Source: Glaciecola sp. UBA1851
GTDB lineage: Bacteria > Pseudomonadota > Gammaproteobacteria > Enterobacterales > Alteromonadaceae
Reading direction: 5' to 3'
NCBI GenBank assembly: GCA_002338515.1
Contig: DDIL01000043.1
Location: 17,148-81,147 of the forward strand
Length of the DNA stretch: 64,000 nucleotides
Below, one piece after another: positions 7,892 to 16,827 of the stretch. The translations under genes were made by a program, and so were the position numbers. The notes under the pieces were generated by a model that saw only the letters and a list, made by a program, of their open reading frames with translations, ran no database searches and was not told the DNA's origin. Each line of letters begins with the position of its first letter. Position 1 is the first letter of the stretch.

Positions 7892-9844
7892 ATGGCAGAT
7901 TTAAAAGACATTATTGTACCTGACGTTGGCGGTGAAGAAGTTGAAATCATCGAAATATGCGTGGAAGTAGGTGAGTCAGTTGAAGCGGAAGCCGCCTTCG
8001 TTACTGTTGAAAGTGACAAAGCGAGTATGGATATACCGGTTCCTTTTGATGGAACAATTACCGAAATAAGTGTCGCTGTTGGTGATAAAATCAAAGAAGG
8101 TGATTTGTTAGGTAAAGCGCAAAGCGGTGCGTCTGCGCCTGCTGCTGAACCTGCACCCGCAGAGGCTCCTGCTCAAGCAGCACCTGCCGCTCCTGCAGCT
8201 AGTGCAAGTAAAATTATTGAAGTAATGGTTCCTGATATTGGCGGTGATGAAAACGTTGATATTATCGAGCTACTAGTTAGCCCTGGTGACACAGTGGCTG
8301 AAGAAGATGGCTTGATTACGCTTGAAACTGATAAAGCAACCATGGACGTGCCAGCCCCTCAGGCAGGTAAAGTGGTTGAAATGAAAGTTGCTGTTGGCGA
8401 TAAAGTATCTGAAGGCACATTAGTCTTGATGCTTGAAGTTGGCGACGCTTCTTCTAGTACTGAAGCTACAGCACCTGTTGCTTCGGCACCTGTAACAGAA
8501 CCACCAGTAACATCACCAGAAGCATCAGCGCCAAGTGCAGGGCCATCAATTATTGAAGTGACGGTTCCTGATATTGGTGATGATACCGATGTTGATATTA
8601 TTGAGGTATTGGTTGCGCCAGGCGATACAGTCGCTGAAGAAGATGGCTTGATTACGCTTGAAACCGACAAAGCAACAATGGACGTACCTTGCCCAAAAGC
8701 AGGTAAAGTCGTTGAATTGAAAGTTAAAGTAGGTGATAAAGTATCGGAAGGTTCTTTAGTGTTGACCTTAGAGGTAGAGGGCGCACAAGCTGCCACCCCT
8801 GCACCACAGGCTCAAGCAGCTTCAGCGCCCGCTGCTTCTGCTCCAGCCGCTGCACCTGCGCCAAAAGCACCACCAGTGCCACATCACCCTTCTGCTGGAG
8901 AAAAAAGTAAGACTGGCAAAGTGCACGCTTCTCCGTCTGTAAGAAGATTAGCTAGAGAATTTGGGGTAGATTTAACTCAAGTTGGTGGAACTGGCCGCAA
9001 AAATCGCGTCTTGAAAGAAGACGTTCAGTCATATGTTAAATATGAATTATCAAGACCAAAAATGACGCCTGGTACAAATGTATCAAGTGGTTCGGGCGGT
9101 TTACAAGTATTACCACCACCAAAAGTAGATTTCTCTAAGTTTGGCGAAGTGGAAGAAGTTGCCTTAACGCGTATTCAGAAATTATCTGGTCCTAACTTGC
9201 ATCGTAACTGGGTAACTATTCCACACGTGACGCAATTTGACGAAGCAGATATTACTGATTTGGAAGCTTTCCGTAAGGAGCAAAACCAATTAGCTGAAAA
9301 ACGAAAGCTGGGTGTAAAAATCACGCCACTGGTATTTATGATGAAAGCGGTTGCAGATGCATTAAAAGTCTATCCAACTTTCAATTCGTCATTGTCTGAA
9401 TCGGGCGAAAGCTTGATAATGAAAAAATACTTCCATATTGGCATTGCAGTTGATACGCCAAATGGCCTTGTTGTGCCAGTTGTTAAAGATGTCGATAAGA
9501 AGGGTGTAATGGACATTTCCAGAGAATTAATGGAAATTTCGGCCAAAGCTCGCGACGGAAAACTAAAATCTGCAGACATGCAAGGTAGTTGTTTTACTAT
9601 TTCTAGTTTAGGTGGAATTGGTGGAACTGGCTTTACGCCAATTGTTAATGCACCAGATGTTGCTATTTTAGGTGTTTCTAAATCAGAGATAAAACCAAAG
9701 TGGAATGGCAAAGACTTTGATCCAAGGTTAATGTTGCCATTATCATTATCATACGATCACCGTGTAATAGATGGTGCGCTTGCTGCGCGGTTTGCTGCGC
9801 ATTTAGCCGGCTGTTTAGCAGATATTCGTCGCATATTATTGTAA
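7892..9844 (+). CDS. aceF: AceF, dihydrolipoyl acetyltransferase E2 with three lipoyl domains
   Basis: Core E2 of pyruvate dehydrogenase, passing acetyl groups from lipoyl-lysine to CoA. The 650 residues contain three N-terminal lipoyl domains, with lipoylation sites ESDKASM (Lys43), ETDKATM (about 152) and ETDKATM (about 256). These are separated by Ala/Pro-rich linkers. A peripheral E1/E3-binding domain (ASPSVRRLAREFGVDLTQV) follows, then the catalytic domain with the active site SYDHRVIDGA (His623). Domains 2 and 3 are nearly identical in places, so they look like a recent internal duplication. AGGAG precedes the start. E. coli also has three lipoyl domains. Confidence 0.98.
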   Translation: MADLKDIIVPDVGGEEVEIIEICVEVGESVEAEAAFVTVESDKASMDIPVPFDGTITEISVAVGDKIKEGDLLGKAQSGASAPAAEPAPAEAPAQAAPAAPAASASKIIEVMVPDIGGDENVDIIELLVSPGDTVAEEDGLITLETDKATMDVPAPQAGKVVEMKVAVGDKVSEGTLVLMLEVGDASSSTEATAPVASAPVTEPPVTSPEASAPSAGPSIIEVTVPDIGDDTDVDIIEVLVAPGDTVAEEDGLITLETDKATMDVPCPKAGKVVELKVKVGDKVSEGSLVLTLEVEGAQAATPAPQAQAASAPAASAPAAAPAPKAPPVPHHPSAGEKSKTGKVHASPSVRRLAREFGVDLTQVGGTGRKNRVLKEDVQSYVKYELSRPKMTPGTNVSSGSGGLQVLPPPKVDFSKFGEVEEVALTRIQKLSGPNLHRNWVTIPHVTQFDEADITDLEAFRKEQNQLAEKRKLGVKITPLVFMMKAVADALKVYPTFNSSLSESGESLIMKKYFHIGIAVDTPNGLVVPVVKDVDKKGVMDISRELMEISAKARDGKLKSADMQGSCFTISSLGGIGGTGFTPIVNAPDVAILGVSKSEIKPKWNGKDFDPRLMLPLSLSYDHRVIDGALAARFAAHLAGCLADIRRILL

Positions 9845-9891
9845 TATGCGGTCGAAATTAAACAGGGCAAGATAATTAATAAAATGTTGTT

Positions 9892-9917
9892 GCCACTTTT
9901 ATTTTAAAAGTGGCTTT
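9892..9917 (+). terminator. Hairpin between aceF and lpd
   Basis: GCCACTTTT pairs with AAAAGTGGC (9-bp stem, 5-base loop), followed by TTTC. The short U tract suggests a partial terminator or mRNA-stabilising hairpin, which would set lpd levels apart from aceEF. Confidence 0.55.
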
Positions 9918-10001
9918 CATTTAAGAATTGCTTAACAAACATTCATTGCTGCACTAGATGCGGCGTAAATAGAATAAAAATTTTGAGGTCATGCCAAGAT
10001 T

Positions 10002-11423
10002 ATGAGCGAAATTAAAACACAATTAGTGGTACTAGGTGCGGGCCCAGGCGGCTATTCAGCAGCGTTTAGAGCAGCCGACTTAGGCATAGATACTGTACTA
10101 GTTGACGCGCGCGAAACACTAGGTGGAGTATGTTTAAACGTAGGTTGTATTCCTTCGAAAGCATTGCTTCACGTTGCAAAGGTTATTCAAGAAGCTAAGC
10201 ATTTAGCTGACCACGGCATTACATTTGGTGAGCCAACTTTTGATCTTGATAAAATTAGAGCGATGAAAGACGGCGTAATTGGTCAGTTAACAAAAGGCCT
10301 AGGCGGTATGTCTAAAATGCGTAAAGTTCAGCACATACAAGGCTACGGTAAATTTACTGGCGCAAATACTCTTGAGGTGGAAGGTGCAACAGGAAAAACG
10401 ACTATTAGTTTTGACAACGCAATTATAGCAGCAGGCTCTGAGCCTGTTAGTTTGCCATTCATTCCAAAAGATGATGACCGCATCATGGATAGCACTGGTG
10501 CACTAGAGCTTAAAGATATCCCTGAAAAAATGCTTATTCTTGGCGGTGGTATTATAGGTCTAGAAATGGGTACGGTTTATCATGCTCTAGGTAGTCAAAT
10601 TGACGTAGTTGAGTTTTTAGATCAACTTGTTCCTGCTGCTGATAAAGACATCATGAAAGTTTATATGAAAACTATCAAAAACAAATTCAACACTATGCTA
10701 GAAACAAAAGTAGTAGCAGTTGAATCAAAAGATGATGGTGTTTATGTAAGTTTTGAAGGAAAGCAAGCGCCTAGCGAACCAGTTCGTTATGATCGCGTGC
10801 TTGTAGCGGTTGGTAGAACACCAAACGGTAGTTTAGTTGACGCACAACAAGCGGGTGTAGAAGTGACTGACCGCGGTTTTATCAATGTTGATAAGCAAAT
10901 GCGTACTAATGTTTCTAATATTTTTGCAATAGGTGATTTAGTTGGACAACCTATGTTAGCGCATAAAGCTGTGCATGAAGGTCACGTAGCGGCAGAAGTA
11001 ATATCTGGCAAGAAACATTACTTTGATCCTCGTGGTATTCCTTCAGTCGCATACACTGAGCCAGAAATCGCTTGGGTTGGTTTAACCGAGAAAGAGGCGA
11101 AAGAGCAGGGCGTAAACTATGAAACGGCTACTTTCCCTTGGGCAGCATCAGGTCGAGCTATTGCTTCAATGGCAACCGACGGTATGACTAAGATGATCTT
11201 TGATAAAGACACAGCTCGCGTTATTGGTGGTGCTATCATAGGTACAAACGCTGGTGAAATGCTAGGTGAGATTGGTTTAGCAATTGAAATGGGTGCTGAC
11301 GCAGAAGATGTTGCGTTGACTATCCATGCTCACCCAACGTTAAATGAATCAATTGGTTTAGCGAGTGAAATATTTGAAGGTAGTATTACCGATATGCCTA
11401 ATCCAAAGGCAAAAAAGAAGTAA
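10002..11423 (+). CDS. lpdA: Lpd, dihydrolipoyl dehydrogenase E3
   Basis: FAD flavoprotein that re-oxidises dihydrolipoyl groups of pyruvate dehydrogenase, 2-oxoglutarate dehydrogenase and the glycine cleavage system, producing NADH. The 473 residues show the FAD-binding GAGPGGYSAAFRAADLG, the redox disulfide GGVCLNVGCIPSKA (Cys44 and Cys49), the NAD-binding ILGGGIIGLEMG, the second FAD motif NIFAIGDLVG, and the C-terminal His-Glu pair in HAHPTLNES. The start follows a tiny ATG-CCA-AGA-TTA-TGA frame that overlaps the lpd ATG (9991-10005). A strong terminator follows the gene. Confidence 0.98.
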   Translation: MSEIKTQLVVLGAGPGGYSAAFRAADLGIDTVLVDARETLGGVCLNVGCIPSKALLHVAKVIQEAKHLADHGITFGEPTFDLDKIRAMKDGVIGQLTKGLGGMSKMRKVQHIQGYGKFTGANTLEVEGATGKTTISFDNAIIAAGSEPVSLPFIPKDDDRIMDSTGALELKDIPEKMLILGGGIIGLEMGTVYHALGSQIDVVEFLDQLVPAADKDIMKVYMKTIKNKFNTMLETKVVAVESKDDGVYVSFEGKQAPSEPVRYDRVLVAVGRTPNGSLVDAQQAGVEVTDRGFINVDKQMRTNVSNIFAIGDLVGQPMLAHKAVHEGHVAAEVISGKKHYFDPRGIPSVAYTEPEIAWVGLTEKEAKEQGVNYETATFPWAASGRAIASMATDGMTKMIFDKDTARVIGGAIIGTNAGEMLGEIGLAIEMGADAEDVALTIHAHPTLNESIGLASEIFEGSITDMPNPKAKKK

Positions 11424-11468
11424 TTTGAAATTCTATTAATATTTAGTCAATCTAAATTAGATCGAACA

Positions 11469-11500
11469 AAAGGAACCTAACAAGGTTCCTTTTTTGTTTT
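11469..11500 (+). terminator. Intrinsic terminator after lpd
   Basis: AGGAACC and GGTTCCT form a GC-containing stem around a short loop and are followed by TTTTTTGTTTT. This ends the pdhR-aceEF-lpd unit. Confidence 0.92.
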
Positions 11501-11612
11501 GACTAGTCATCCGTTTATACGTTTAAATATTAAATCTATTGCCAAATCCTAGATACCATGTAAATTGTGGTTATAATGCAGCTGTCTTATTAATTATAGG
11601 TATCAACTACTT

Positions 11613-11855
11613 ATGCAACAGATGGAGTTTTTTGAAATACCCAGTCCTTGCATAGGGGTCTGTGAGTCGGGCCCAAGAGGGTATTGCATAGGTTGTTATC
11701 GAAGTAGAGAAGAGCGCCAACATTGGCATTCAGTGGATAATGCAACAAAACGTATTATAGTTACTGCCTGTAATAGGCGCAAAAAAGCATACTTAGCTAA
11801 GCAATCTAAAAATCAAAACTCAGAAACGCATTTTCAGCAAGGCGACCTCTTCTAA
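11613..11855 (+). CDS. DUF1289 small cysteine-rich protein
   Basis: An 80-residue protein with the DUF1289 signature PSPCIGVCESGPRGYCIGCYRSREERQHWH. The four Cys (CxxxC and CxxC) suggest metal binding, probably a small zinc or iron site. The function of the family is not known. The N-terminus (MQQMEFFEIP) and the C-terminal tail after residue 60 are low in conservation. The gene stands alone between the lpd terminator and the HDOD gene, with a TTATAAT -10-like hexamer about 40 bp upstream. Confidence 0.85.
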   Translation: MQQMEFFEIPSPCIGVCESGPRGYCIGCYRSREERQHWHSVDNATKRIIVTACNRRKKAYLAKQSKNQNSETHFQQGDLF

Positions 11856-11975
11856 CTTGAGTATATTACCCAGTAATCAGGTATATACTTAGCCACCCTA
11901 TTTAATCTAACAACATCCTATACTCTTAATTGCGAAAGTTACAATACAGTAACGACTAATGATAAGAGCTATGAT

Positions 11976-12797
11976 ATGTCTATGATGCCTATAATAAAGT
12001 TCGCCAACAAGAGCTTTACTCTTCCTGAAACCTGTTTGAAGTTAAGAGAGTTGCTTGATGATCCTCGTTCTGGCGTAAAAGAAATGGCGCAGGTGATGTC
12101 TGTTGATCCTTCTTTGAGTGCGAAAGTTTTGCGATTAGCAAACAGTGCTCTGTTTCGCTTTACTAAACAAGTTACTAGTGTACCCAAGGCATTAAGTATT
12201 ATTGGTGGTGAAGCCGCTTATAATATTTCTATGGCTGAAACTGCTAATTTAGCGTTTAAGTCTTTTACATCAGATTTGCTAGATTTTAATACGTTCTGGG
12301 AAAAATCGGTTAAAACCGGACTGATTGCTCAAGCTATTGCTCAACAAATGCATGAACGAGGTAGTGAACGCTTTTTTGTCATGGGCATTTTAATGAACTT
12401 AAGTGAGTTGGTGTGTGCCACCAAGTTAGATAAGAAATATCTTAAATATATAGAACTGCAAAAAACACAGTTGCCACTTGAATCACAAAGGCAGGTATTT
12501 GGTTTTACTTTTAGTAGTTGCTCAGGTTTGATTCTTGAAAACTGGAAATTGCCAGAAAATTTATCTAAAAGTTTAACCATGCTGAGTTTGTTTGATCATC
12601 AGCAATTAGGTAAAGATGAAAGTATTCTATATTTGGCTTCTACTATGGCAAATTTAGAGAAAGGACAAGAACTATTAACTGACCCAAATATTAACTTACA
12701 AACTGTTCAATCTATTGGCTTAAATGACTATGAGTATGATATCATTTTACAATTCGCGCAGTCAGAAACAAGCAAAATAGCAAAAGCTTTTAACTAA
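11976..12797 (+). CDS. HDOD-domain protein
   Basis: HDOD domains are catalytically dead relatives of HD phosphohydrolases, found in bacterial signalling proteins. This 273-residue protein is essentially one HDOD domain: LPETCLKLRELLDDPRSGVKEMAQVMSVDPSLSAKVLRLANSALF near the N-terminus, then KALSIIGGEAAYNISMAETA. The catalytic His-Asp pair of active HD enzymes is not in its place, as usual for HDOD. There is no output domain such as EAL or GGDEF. It is probably a cytosolic signalling scaffold; its partners cannot be told from here. Alternative starts at ATG 11982 or 11985 are possible. Confidence 0.85.
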   Translation: MSMMPIIKFANKSFTLPETCLKLRELLDDPRSGVKEMAQVMSVDPSLSAKVLRLANSALFRFTKQVTSVPKALSIIGGEAAYNISMAETANLAFKSFTSDLLDFNTFWEKSVKTGLIAQAIAQQMHERGSERFFVMGILMNLSELVCATKLDKKYLKYIELQKTQLPLESQRQVFGFTFSSCSGLILENWKLPENLSKSLTMLSLFDHQQLGKDESILYLASTMANLEKGQELLTDPNINLQTVQSIGLNDYEYDIILQFAQSETSKIAKAFN

Positions 12798-12838
12798 AAA
12801 TTAAACACTGCGCGCCACAACAATAATTATGACGCGCT

Positions 12839-13669
12839 ATGTTGAAAATACCCTTTATACTGATAATAATTTTAATTTTTTTTTCTGTTTCATTTAAAGC
12901 AAATGGACAGGCCAAGGCTTCAGATTTTTTCAAAGGTCTTAGCAAAGAAAAAAATCTAATTGAAGCGTTGTATTCTGCAAATCGTAAAACCCCAAAAAAA
13001 GAAATAGTGCCATTCACGCTTGCCGGAGAAGCTGGTTTGTTGACTACTTCGGGTAATACAGACACCAGCATTATTAAATTAGCTTTTGAGTCTAATCATG
13101 AATTACCTGATTGGAGTAATCGCTATGAAACGCGTTTTCTACAAAGAGTTAATACACTAAATAACACCGATACAAAAGTTGAGACAACCCGCGTCGAAAT
13201 ATCTGCTCAATTTGACTATAAACTACTTCAGCCTAGCAATAGGTTATTTGCTTATGTGGAATATGATGATAATCAATTTAACCGATTGAGAGATCAATCA
13301 TCAGTTGTGGTTGGGTGGAGCCAAGTAGCTTGGAAACAAGAACAATCGGAACTTCGATATAGTATAGGTCCGGGTTACAGTCGTTTTGTTCAAGAAAGAG
13401 ATGATATTACCATTGAAGAGCTTATTGTAAGAGGCACTGTTTTCTATAATTATACGTTTAGTGAAAATACTCGTTTTAGGCAAAGTATTTCTGCCGAAAT
13501 GGGGGAAATTATTACAAAAGCCAAATCTCAATCGTCAATCACTGCAAAAGTATTTGAAAAGCTCGCAATGAAGTTAAGTATTAACGTAGTGTTTAACGAT
13601 AATGTTGCCGAACAAGATAGTAATGTGTCTACAGAAACCAGCGTTTCTATGGTTTATCAATTCTTTTAA
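12839..13669 (+). CDS. DUF481 outer-membrane-type protein, first copy
   Basis: A 276-residue secreted protein of the DUF481 (YdiY-like) family, predicted beta-barrels of unknown function. A signal peptide is visible (IPFILIIILIFFSVSFKANGQA), followed by a charged linker (about 25-55). The barrel repeats have GEAGLLTTSGNTDTSIIKLAFESNHEL, the family motif. The C-terminus is Phe (MVYQFF), as outer-membrane proteins require. A paralogue follows after 142 bp. The linker between signal and barrel is absent in that second copy. No good ribosome site was seen before the ATG. Confidence 0.8.
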   Translation: MLKIPFILIIILIFFSVSFKANGQAKASDFFKGLSKEKNLIEALYSANRKTPKKEIVPFTLAGEAGLLTTSGNTDTSIIKLAFESNHELPDWSNRYETRFLQRVNTLNNTDTKVETTRVEISAQFDYKLLQPSNRLFAYVEYDDNQFNRLRDQSSVVVGWSQVAWKQEQSELRYSIGPGYSRFVQERDDITIEELIVRGTVFYNYTFSENTRFRQSISAEMGEIITKAKSQSSITAKVFEKLAMKLSINVVFNDNVAEQDSNVSTETSVSMVYQFF

Positions 13670-13811
13670 TAGGCATGTATTTAATCAACTTTTAAAGACT
13701 AAGCTTGAAAAATAAAAATATCCCTATAAACTGCGCGGCAAATCGAACAACATTTGAACATTATTCCTGGTTAAGATTGGTTTAACGGGGCTTACAGAAA
13801 AAGGAAGTGTA

Positions 13812-14537
13812 ATGAAAAAACAATTAATTATTGCAACTATATTAAGTGGCGTTTTAGCCGCTCCAACTTTAGCTGAAGATAAAGGGCTAACTATGGATGG
13901 AGAGTTTGGCTTCATCTTTACCACTGGTAATACAGATACTACCTCAGCTAGCGCTGGTTTAAGTGCAAAACATGAACTAGAAAAATGGAGTAACGAGTAT
14001 CTTATTGAAGGATTATATAAGAAAGATGAAATTAACGATGTTGAACAAACATCTGCACAGAAATTTTTTGCTTCAGCTCAAGGTAACTACAAGTTAGAAA
14101 ACCCTAACCATCGTTTGTTTGCATTTGCTTCATATGAAGATGACCGTTTTAGCAACTTTAAATACCAAGGTACATTAGCCGGCGGTTGGAACCAAAAACT
14201 TTGGGAAGATGAAAAAAGCTCTTTCGATTACAGTATTGGTCCGGGTTACTCGTTTGCTGAAGATCAACTTGGTGAAGATGTTAGTGGTGTAATTGTTCGT
14301 GGTTCGTTAAATTATAAATGGCAGATTTCGGAAACGTCTAAATTTTCACAAACGTTCAGTACAGAAGTAGGTTCTGATAACACTAAATCAAGAGCAGAAA
14401 GTGCATTATCAGCACAAATCGCAGGTGGTCTTTCAATGAAACTTTCGCTTAAGTTTGATCACAATACTGACGTAAACGGTGGTACTAAGAAGCTTGATAC
14501 TGAAACTGCAGTCACCTTAGTTTATAGCTTCTTTTAA
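13812..14537 (+). CDS. DUF481 outer-membrane-type protein, second copy
   Basis: A 241-residue DUF481 protein with a clean signal peptide (MKKQLIIATILSGVLAAPTLAEDKG), the GEFGFIFTTGNTDTTSASAGLSAKHELEKWSNEY motif and a terminal Phe (VYSFF). It parallels the preceding gene along its length (for example GNTDT, WSNxY, NHRLFAF/NRLFAY, YSIGPGYS), so the two are tandem paralogues. AAGGAAG precedes the ATG. It ends before a shared bidirectional terminator. Role unknown; family members have been tied to osmotic or pH stress and to small-molecule passage only loosely. Confidence 0.85.
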   Translation: MKKQLIIATILSGVLAAPTLAEDKGLTMDGEFGFIFTTGNTDTTSASAGLSAKHELEKWSNEYLIEGLYKKDEINDVEQTSAQKFFASAQGNYKLENPNHRLFAFASYEDDRFSNFKYQGTLAGGWNQKLWEDEKSSFDYSIGPGYSFAEDQLGEDVSGVIVRGSLNYKWQISETSKFSQTFSTEVGSDNTKSRAESALSAQIAGGLSMKLSLKFDHNTDVNGGTKKLDTETAVTLVYSFF

Positions 14538-14560
14538 AATTAGGCTAGTCTTGCAAACCT

Positions 14561-14582
14561 TTGCCGTTTAAGATAACGGCAA
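14561..14582. repeat. Short inverted repeat after the second DUF481 gene
   Basis: TTGCCGTT and AACGGCAA pair around a short AAGAT-type loop. There is no strong U tract on either strand. It may add to the terminator just downstream. Confidence 0.5.
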
Positions 14583-14607
14583 AAGTTATCAGTCAATATG
14601 ATAGAAA

Positions 14608-14640
14608 TTAAAAAGCCAGCTTAAGCTGGCTTTTTAATTT
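14608..14640. terminator. Bidirectional terminator between DUF481 and serA
   Basis: AAAAAGCCAGC-TTAA-GCTGGCTTTTT is a perfect GC-rich stem flanked by A and T runs. It works in both directions for the convergent DUF481 gene and serA. Confidence 0.92.
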
Positions 14641-14669
14641 TTACGAAATAGATGATGAGTCACTTTAAC

Positions 14670-15899
14670 CTAATGAAGAATTCTCGTTTTAATAGTACCT
14701 TCAATTGCACTTAGTTGAGCTAACCCTTCTTTTGCATTTTCAGCTTCTATATCTATAACCACATAACCAATATTCTCGTTTGTTTGTAAGTATTGTGCGG
14801 CTATATTTATTCCTTTATCTGCAAACGCTTGGTTAATTTGGGTTAATACACCAGGTCTATTTTGGTGAATATGTAAGAGTCTTGAACGATTAACGTTTTC
14901 AGGAAGTGATACTTCTGGAAAGTTAACTGCCGATAGCGATGAACCGTTATCACTATATTTTACAAGTTTACCTGCTACTTCAATCCCAATATTTTGCTGA
15001 GCCTCCTGAGTTGAACCGCCAACGTGAGGAGTAAGGATAACATTGTCATATTTACGAAGAGGCGATAAAAACTCTTCGTTATTAGACTTAGGCTCAACAG
15101 GGAAAACGTCAATAGCTGCTCCATTTAGTTTTTTGCTGGCAAGTGCATTATCAAGCGCATCAATATCAATGACTGTACCTCGTGCTGCGTTGATCAAAAT
15201 TGCCCCATCTTTCATTTGAGCGATTTCTTTTTCGCCAATCATATCTTGAGTAGAGTCTGTTTCAGGAACATGCAAACTGACAACGTCAGATGTATTTAAA
15301 AGGGTTTTGAGCGATTTGACTTGAGTTGAATTACCTAATACTAGTTTATCTTCAATATCAAAAAACTGAACCCGCATACCTAAATGTTCAGCAAGGATAC
15401 TTAACTGTGTGCCTATATGCCCATAACCAATGATTCCTAGCGTTTTGCCTCTAGCTTCATAGCTATTAATAGCACTTTTCTCCCATTCACCTCTATGCGC
15501 TTTTGCATTTTTTTGAGGGATGCCACGAAGTAGCAATATAATTTGGCCTAACACTAATTCCGCAACTGAGCGTGTGTTAGAAAATGGCGCGTTAAATACA
15601 ACAATACCGCGCTTTTCAGCAGCAGGTAATTCTACCTGGTTCGTTCCAATGCAGAAACAACCCACTCCAATTAATTTTTTTGCCGACTCAAAAACTTTAT
15701 CGGTTAACTGAGTTCTAGAACGAATACCAACTATGTGTGCATCTTTTATCTTTTCAATTAATTCATCTTCGTGCAGTGACGTTTTAAGCGACTCAATATT
15801 TGTATAGCCATTGTTTTGAAAAGTATCAAGTGCACTTTGGTGCAGCCCCTCAAGAAGTAACACTCTAATCTTGTCTTTGGCTAACGATTTTTTACTCAC
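14670..15899 (-). CDS. serA: SerA, D-3-phosphoglycerate dehydrogenase
   Basis: First step of serine synthesis: 3-phosphoglycerate to 3-phosphohydroxypyruvate with NAD. The 409 residues match E. coli SerA. Features are the NAD-binding GIIGYGHIGTQLSILAEHLGM, the catalytic region (LHVPETDSTQDMIG, NAARGTVIDIDAL, TPHVGGSTQEAQQNIG) and a C-terminal ACT domain (LLHIHQNRPGVLTQINQAFADKGINI) for serine feedback. The start is a GTG with TAAGGT upstream. It is paired with rpiA as in many gammaproteobacteria, though 230 bp apart. Product serine links to the gcvTHP system elsewhere in this window. Confidence 0.97.
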   Translation of the reverse strand: MSKKSLAKDKIRVLLLEGLHQSALDTFQNNGYTNIESLKTSLHEDELIEKIKDAHIVGIRSRTQLTDKVFESAKKLIGVGCFCIGTNQVELPAAEKRGIVVFNAPFSNTRSVAELVLGQIILLLRGIPQKNAKAHRGEWEKSAINSYEARGKTLGIIGYGHIGTQLSILAEHLGMRVQFFDIEDKLVLGNSTQVKSLKTLLNTSDVVSLHVPETDSTQDMIGEKEIAQMKDGAILINAARGTVIDIDALDNALASKKLNGAAIDVFPVEPKSNNEEFLSPLRKYDNVILTPHVGGSTQEAQQNIGIEVAGKLVKYSDNGSSLSAVNFPEVSLPENVNRSRLLHIHQNRPGVLTQINQAFADKGINIAAQYLQTNENIGYVVIDIEAENAKEGLAQLSAIEGTIKTRILH

Positions 15900-16129
15900 A
15901 ATGACTTACCTTATAATTAAATAAAATTGTATGATGGTTGCATATGCAACAATTGAGACATCTAGACGTCTAAAATTAAGGCGTGAACGATAGTAAAAAT
16001 ATGCTTTAAACGCAAGTACTAATTAATGCCATACGGAATTAAAAATTTAAAAAAATTCACTATAATATTGCGTTAAGTATGAGTTTTAAAAAAATGTCAT
16101 TAGCAAAAAAGGTATTTAAAAAAGGAATA

Positions 16130-16783
16130 TTACTCTTTAATCACGCCCTTATCAGTGCCGGTTAGCACTATATCTGCGCCTCGTTGCGCAAACAAGCCGT
16201 TTGTGACAACTCCGACTATTTGATTAATCTGAGTTTCTAATTTTGTTGGCTCCATAATGTGTAGATTATGGACATCAAGGATCTGGTTGCCATTATCTGT
16301 TACTACCCCTTGCCTATAAACAGGGTCGCCACCTAATTTAACTAATTCGCGAGCAACATAAGAACGGGCTAGAGGAATAACTTCAATAGGTAGTGGGAAT
16401 TTGCCCAGTACAGGCACGTGTTTAGTATCATCAATAATACAAATAAAGGTTTTAGCAACAGCAGCGACTATTTTCTCACGAGTTAACGCTGCTCCACCAC
16501 CTTTTATCATATGTTTGTGCTTGGTAATTTCATCAGCGCCATCAATATAAATATCAAGGCTTGCCACTTCATTTAAATCAAATACTTCTATGCCATGTTC
16601 TTTTAGCAATGCGGTAGAGGCATCTGAACTAGATACTGCGCCTTGTATCATATTTTTTTTCGATGCTAAGGCTTCAATGAAAAAGTTAACAGTTGATCCT
16701 GTCCCCACACCTACAATCATATCGCTTTTTACGTATTCAAGTGCGGCTTCTGCAGCCGCTTTTTTCTTTTGATTTTGGTCCAT
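16130..16783 (-). CDS. rpiA: RpiA, ribose-5-phosphate isomerase A
   Basis: Interconverts ribulose-5-phosphate and ribose-5-phosphate in the pentose phosphate pathway. The 217 residues have the family motifs VGVGTGSTVNFFIEAL (phosphate loop), SSDASTALL, IYIDGADEITKHKHMIKGGGAALTREKIVA (catalytic Asp and Glu with Lys) and GKFPLPIEVIP. The gene follows fau with about 45 bp and sits in the same direction as a kinase and nucleoside hydrolase that also lead to ribose phosphate, so the cluster may act together in ribose salvage. Confidence 0.97.
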   Translation of the reverse strand: MDQNQKKKAAAEAALEYVKSDMIVGVGTGSTVNFFIEALASKKNMIQGAVSSSDASTALLKEHGIEVFDLNEVASLDIYIDGADEITKHKHMIKGGGAALTREKIVAAVAKTFICIIDDTKHVPVLGKFPLPIEVIPLARSYVARELVKLGGDPVYRQGVVTDNGNQILDVHNLHIMEPTKLETQINQIVGVVTNGLFAQRGADIVLTGTDKGVIKE

Positions 16784-16827
16784 TATATATATCCAGTTCT
16801 TATGAAGTGCCTATAGCTTAGTGTACT

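Noticed and set aside
8359..8796. 145-codon minus-strand frame
   Set aside because: Shadow of the repetitive lipoyl domains of aceF.
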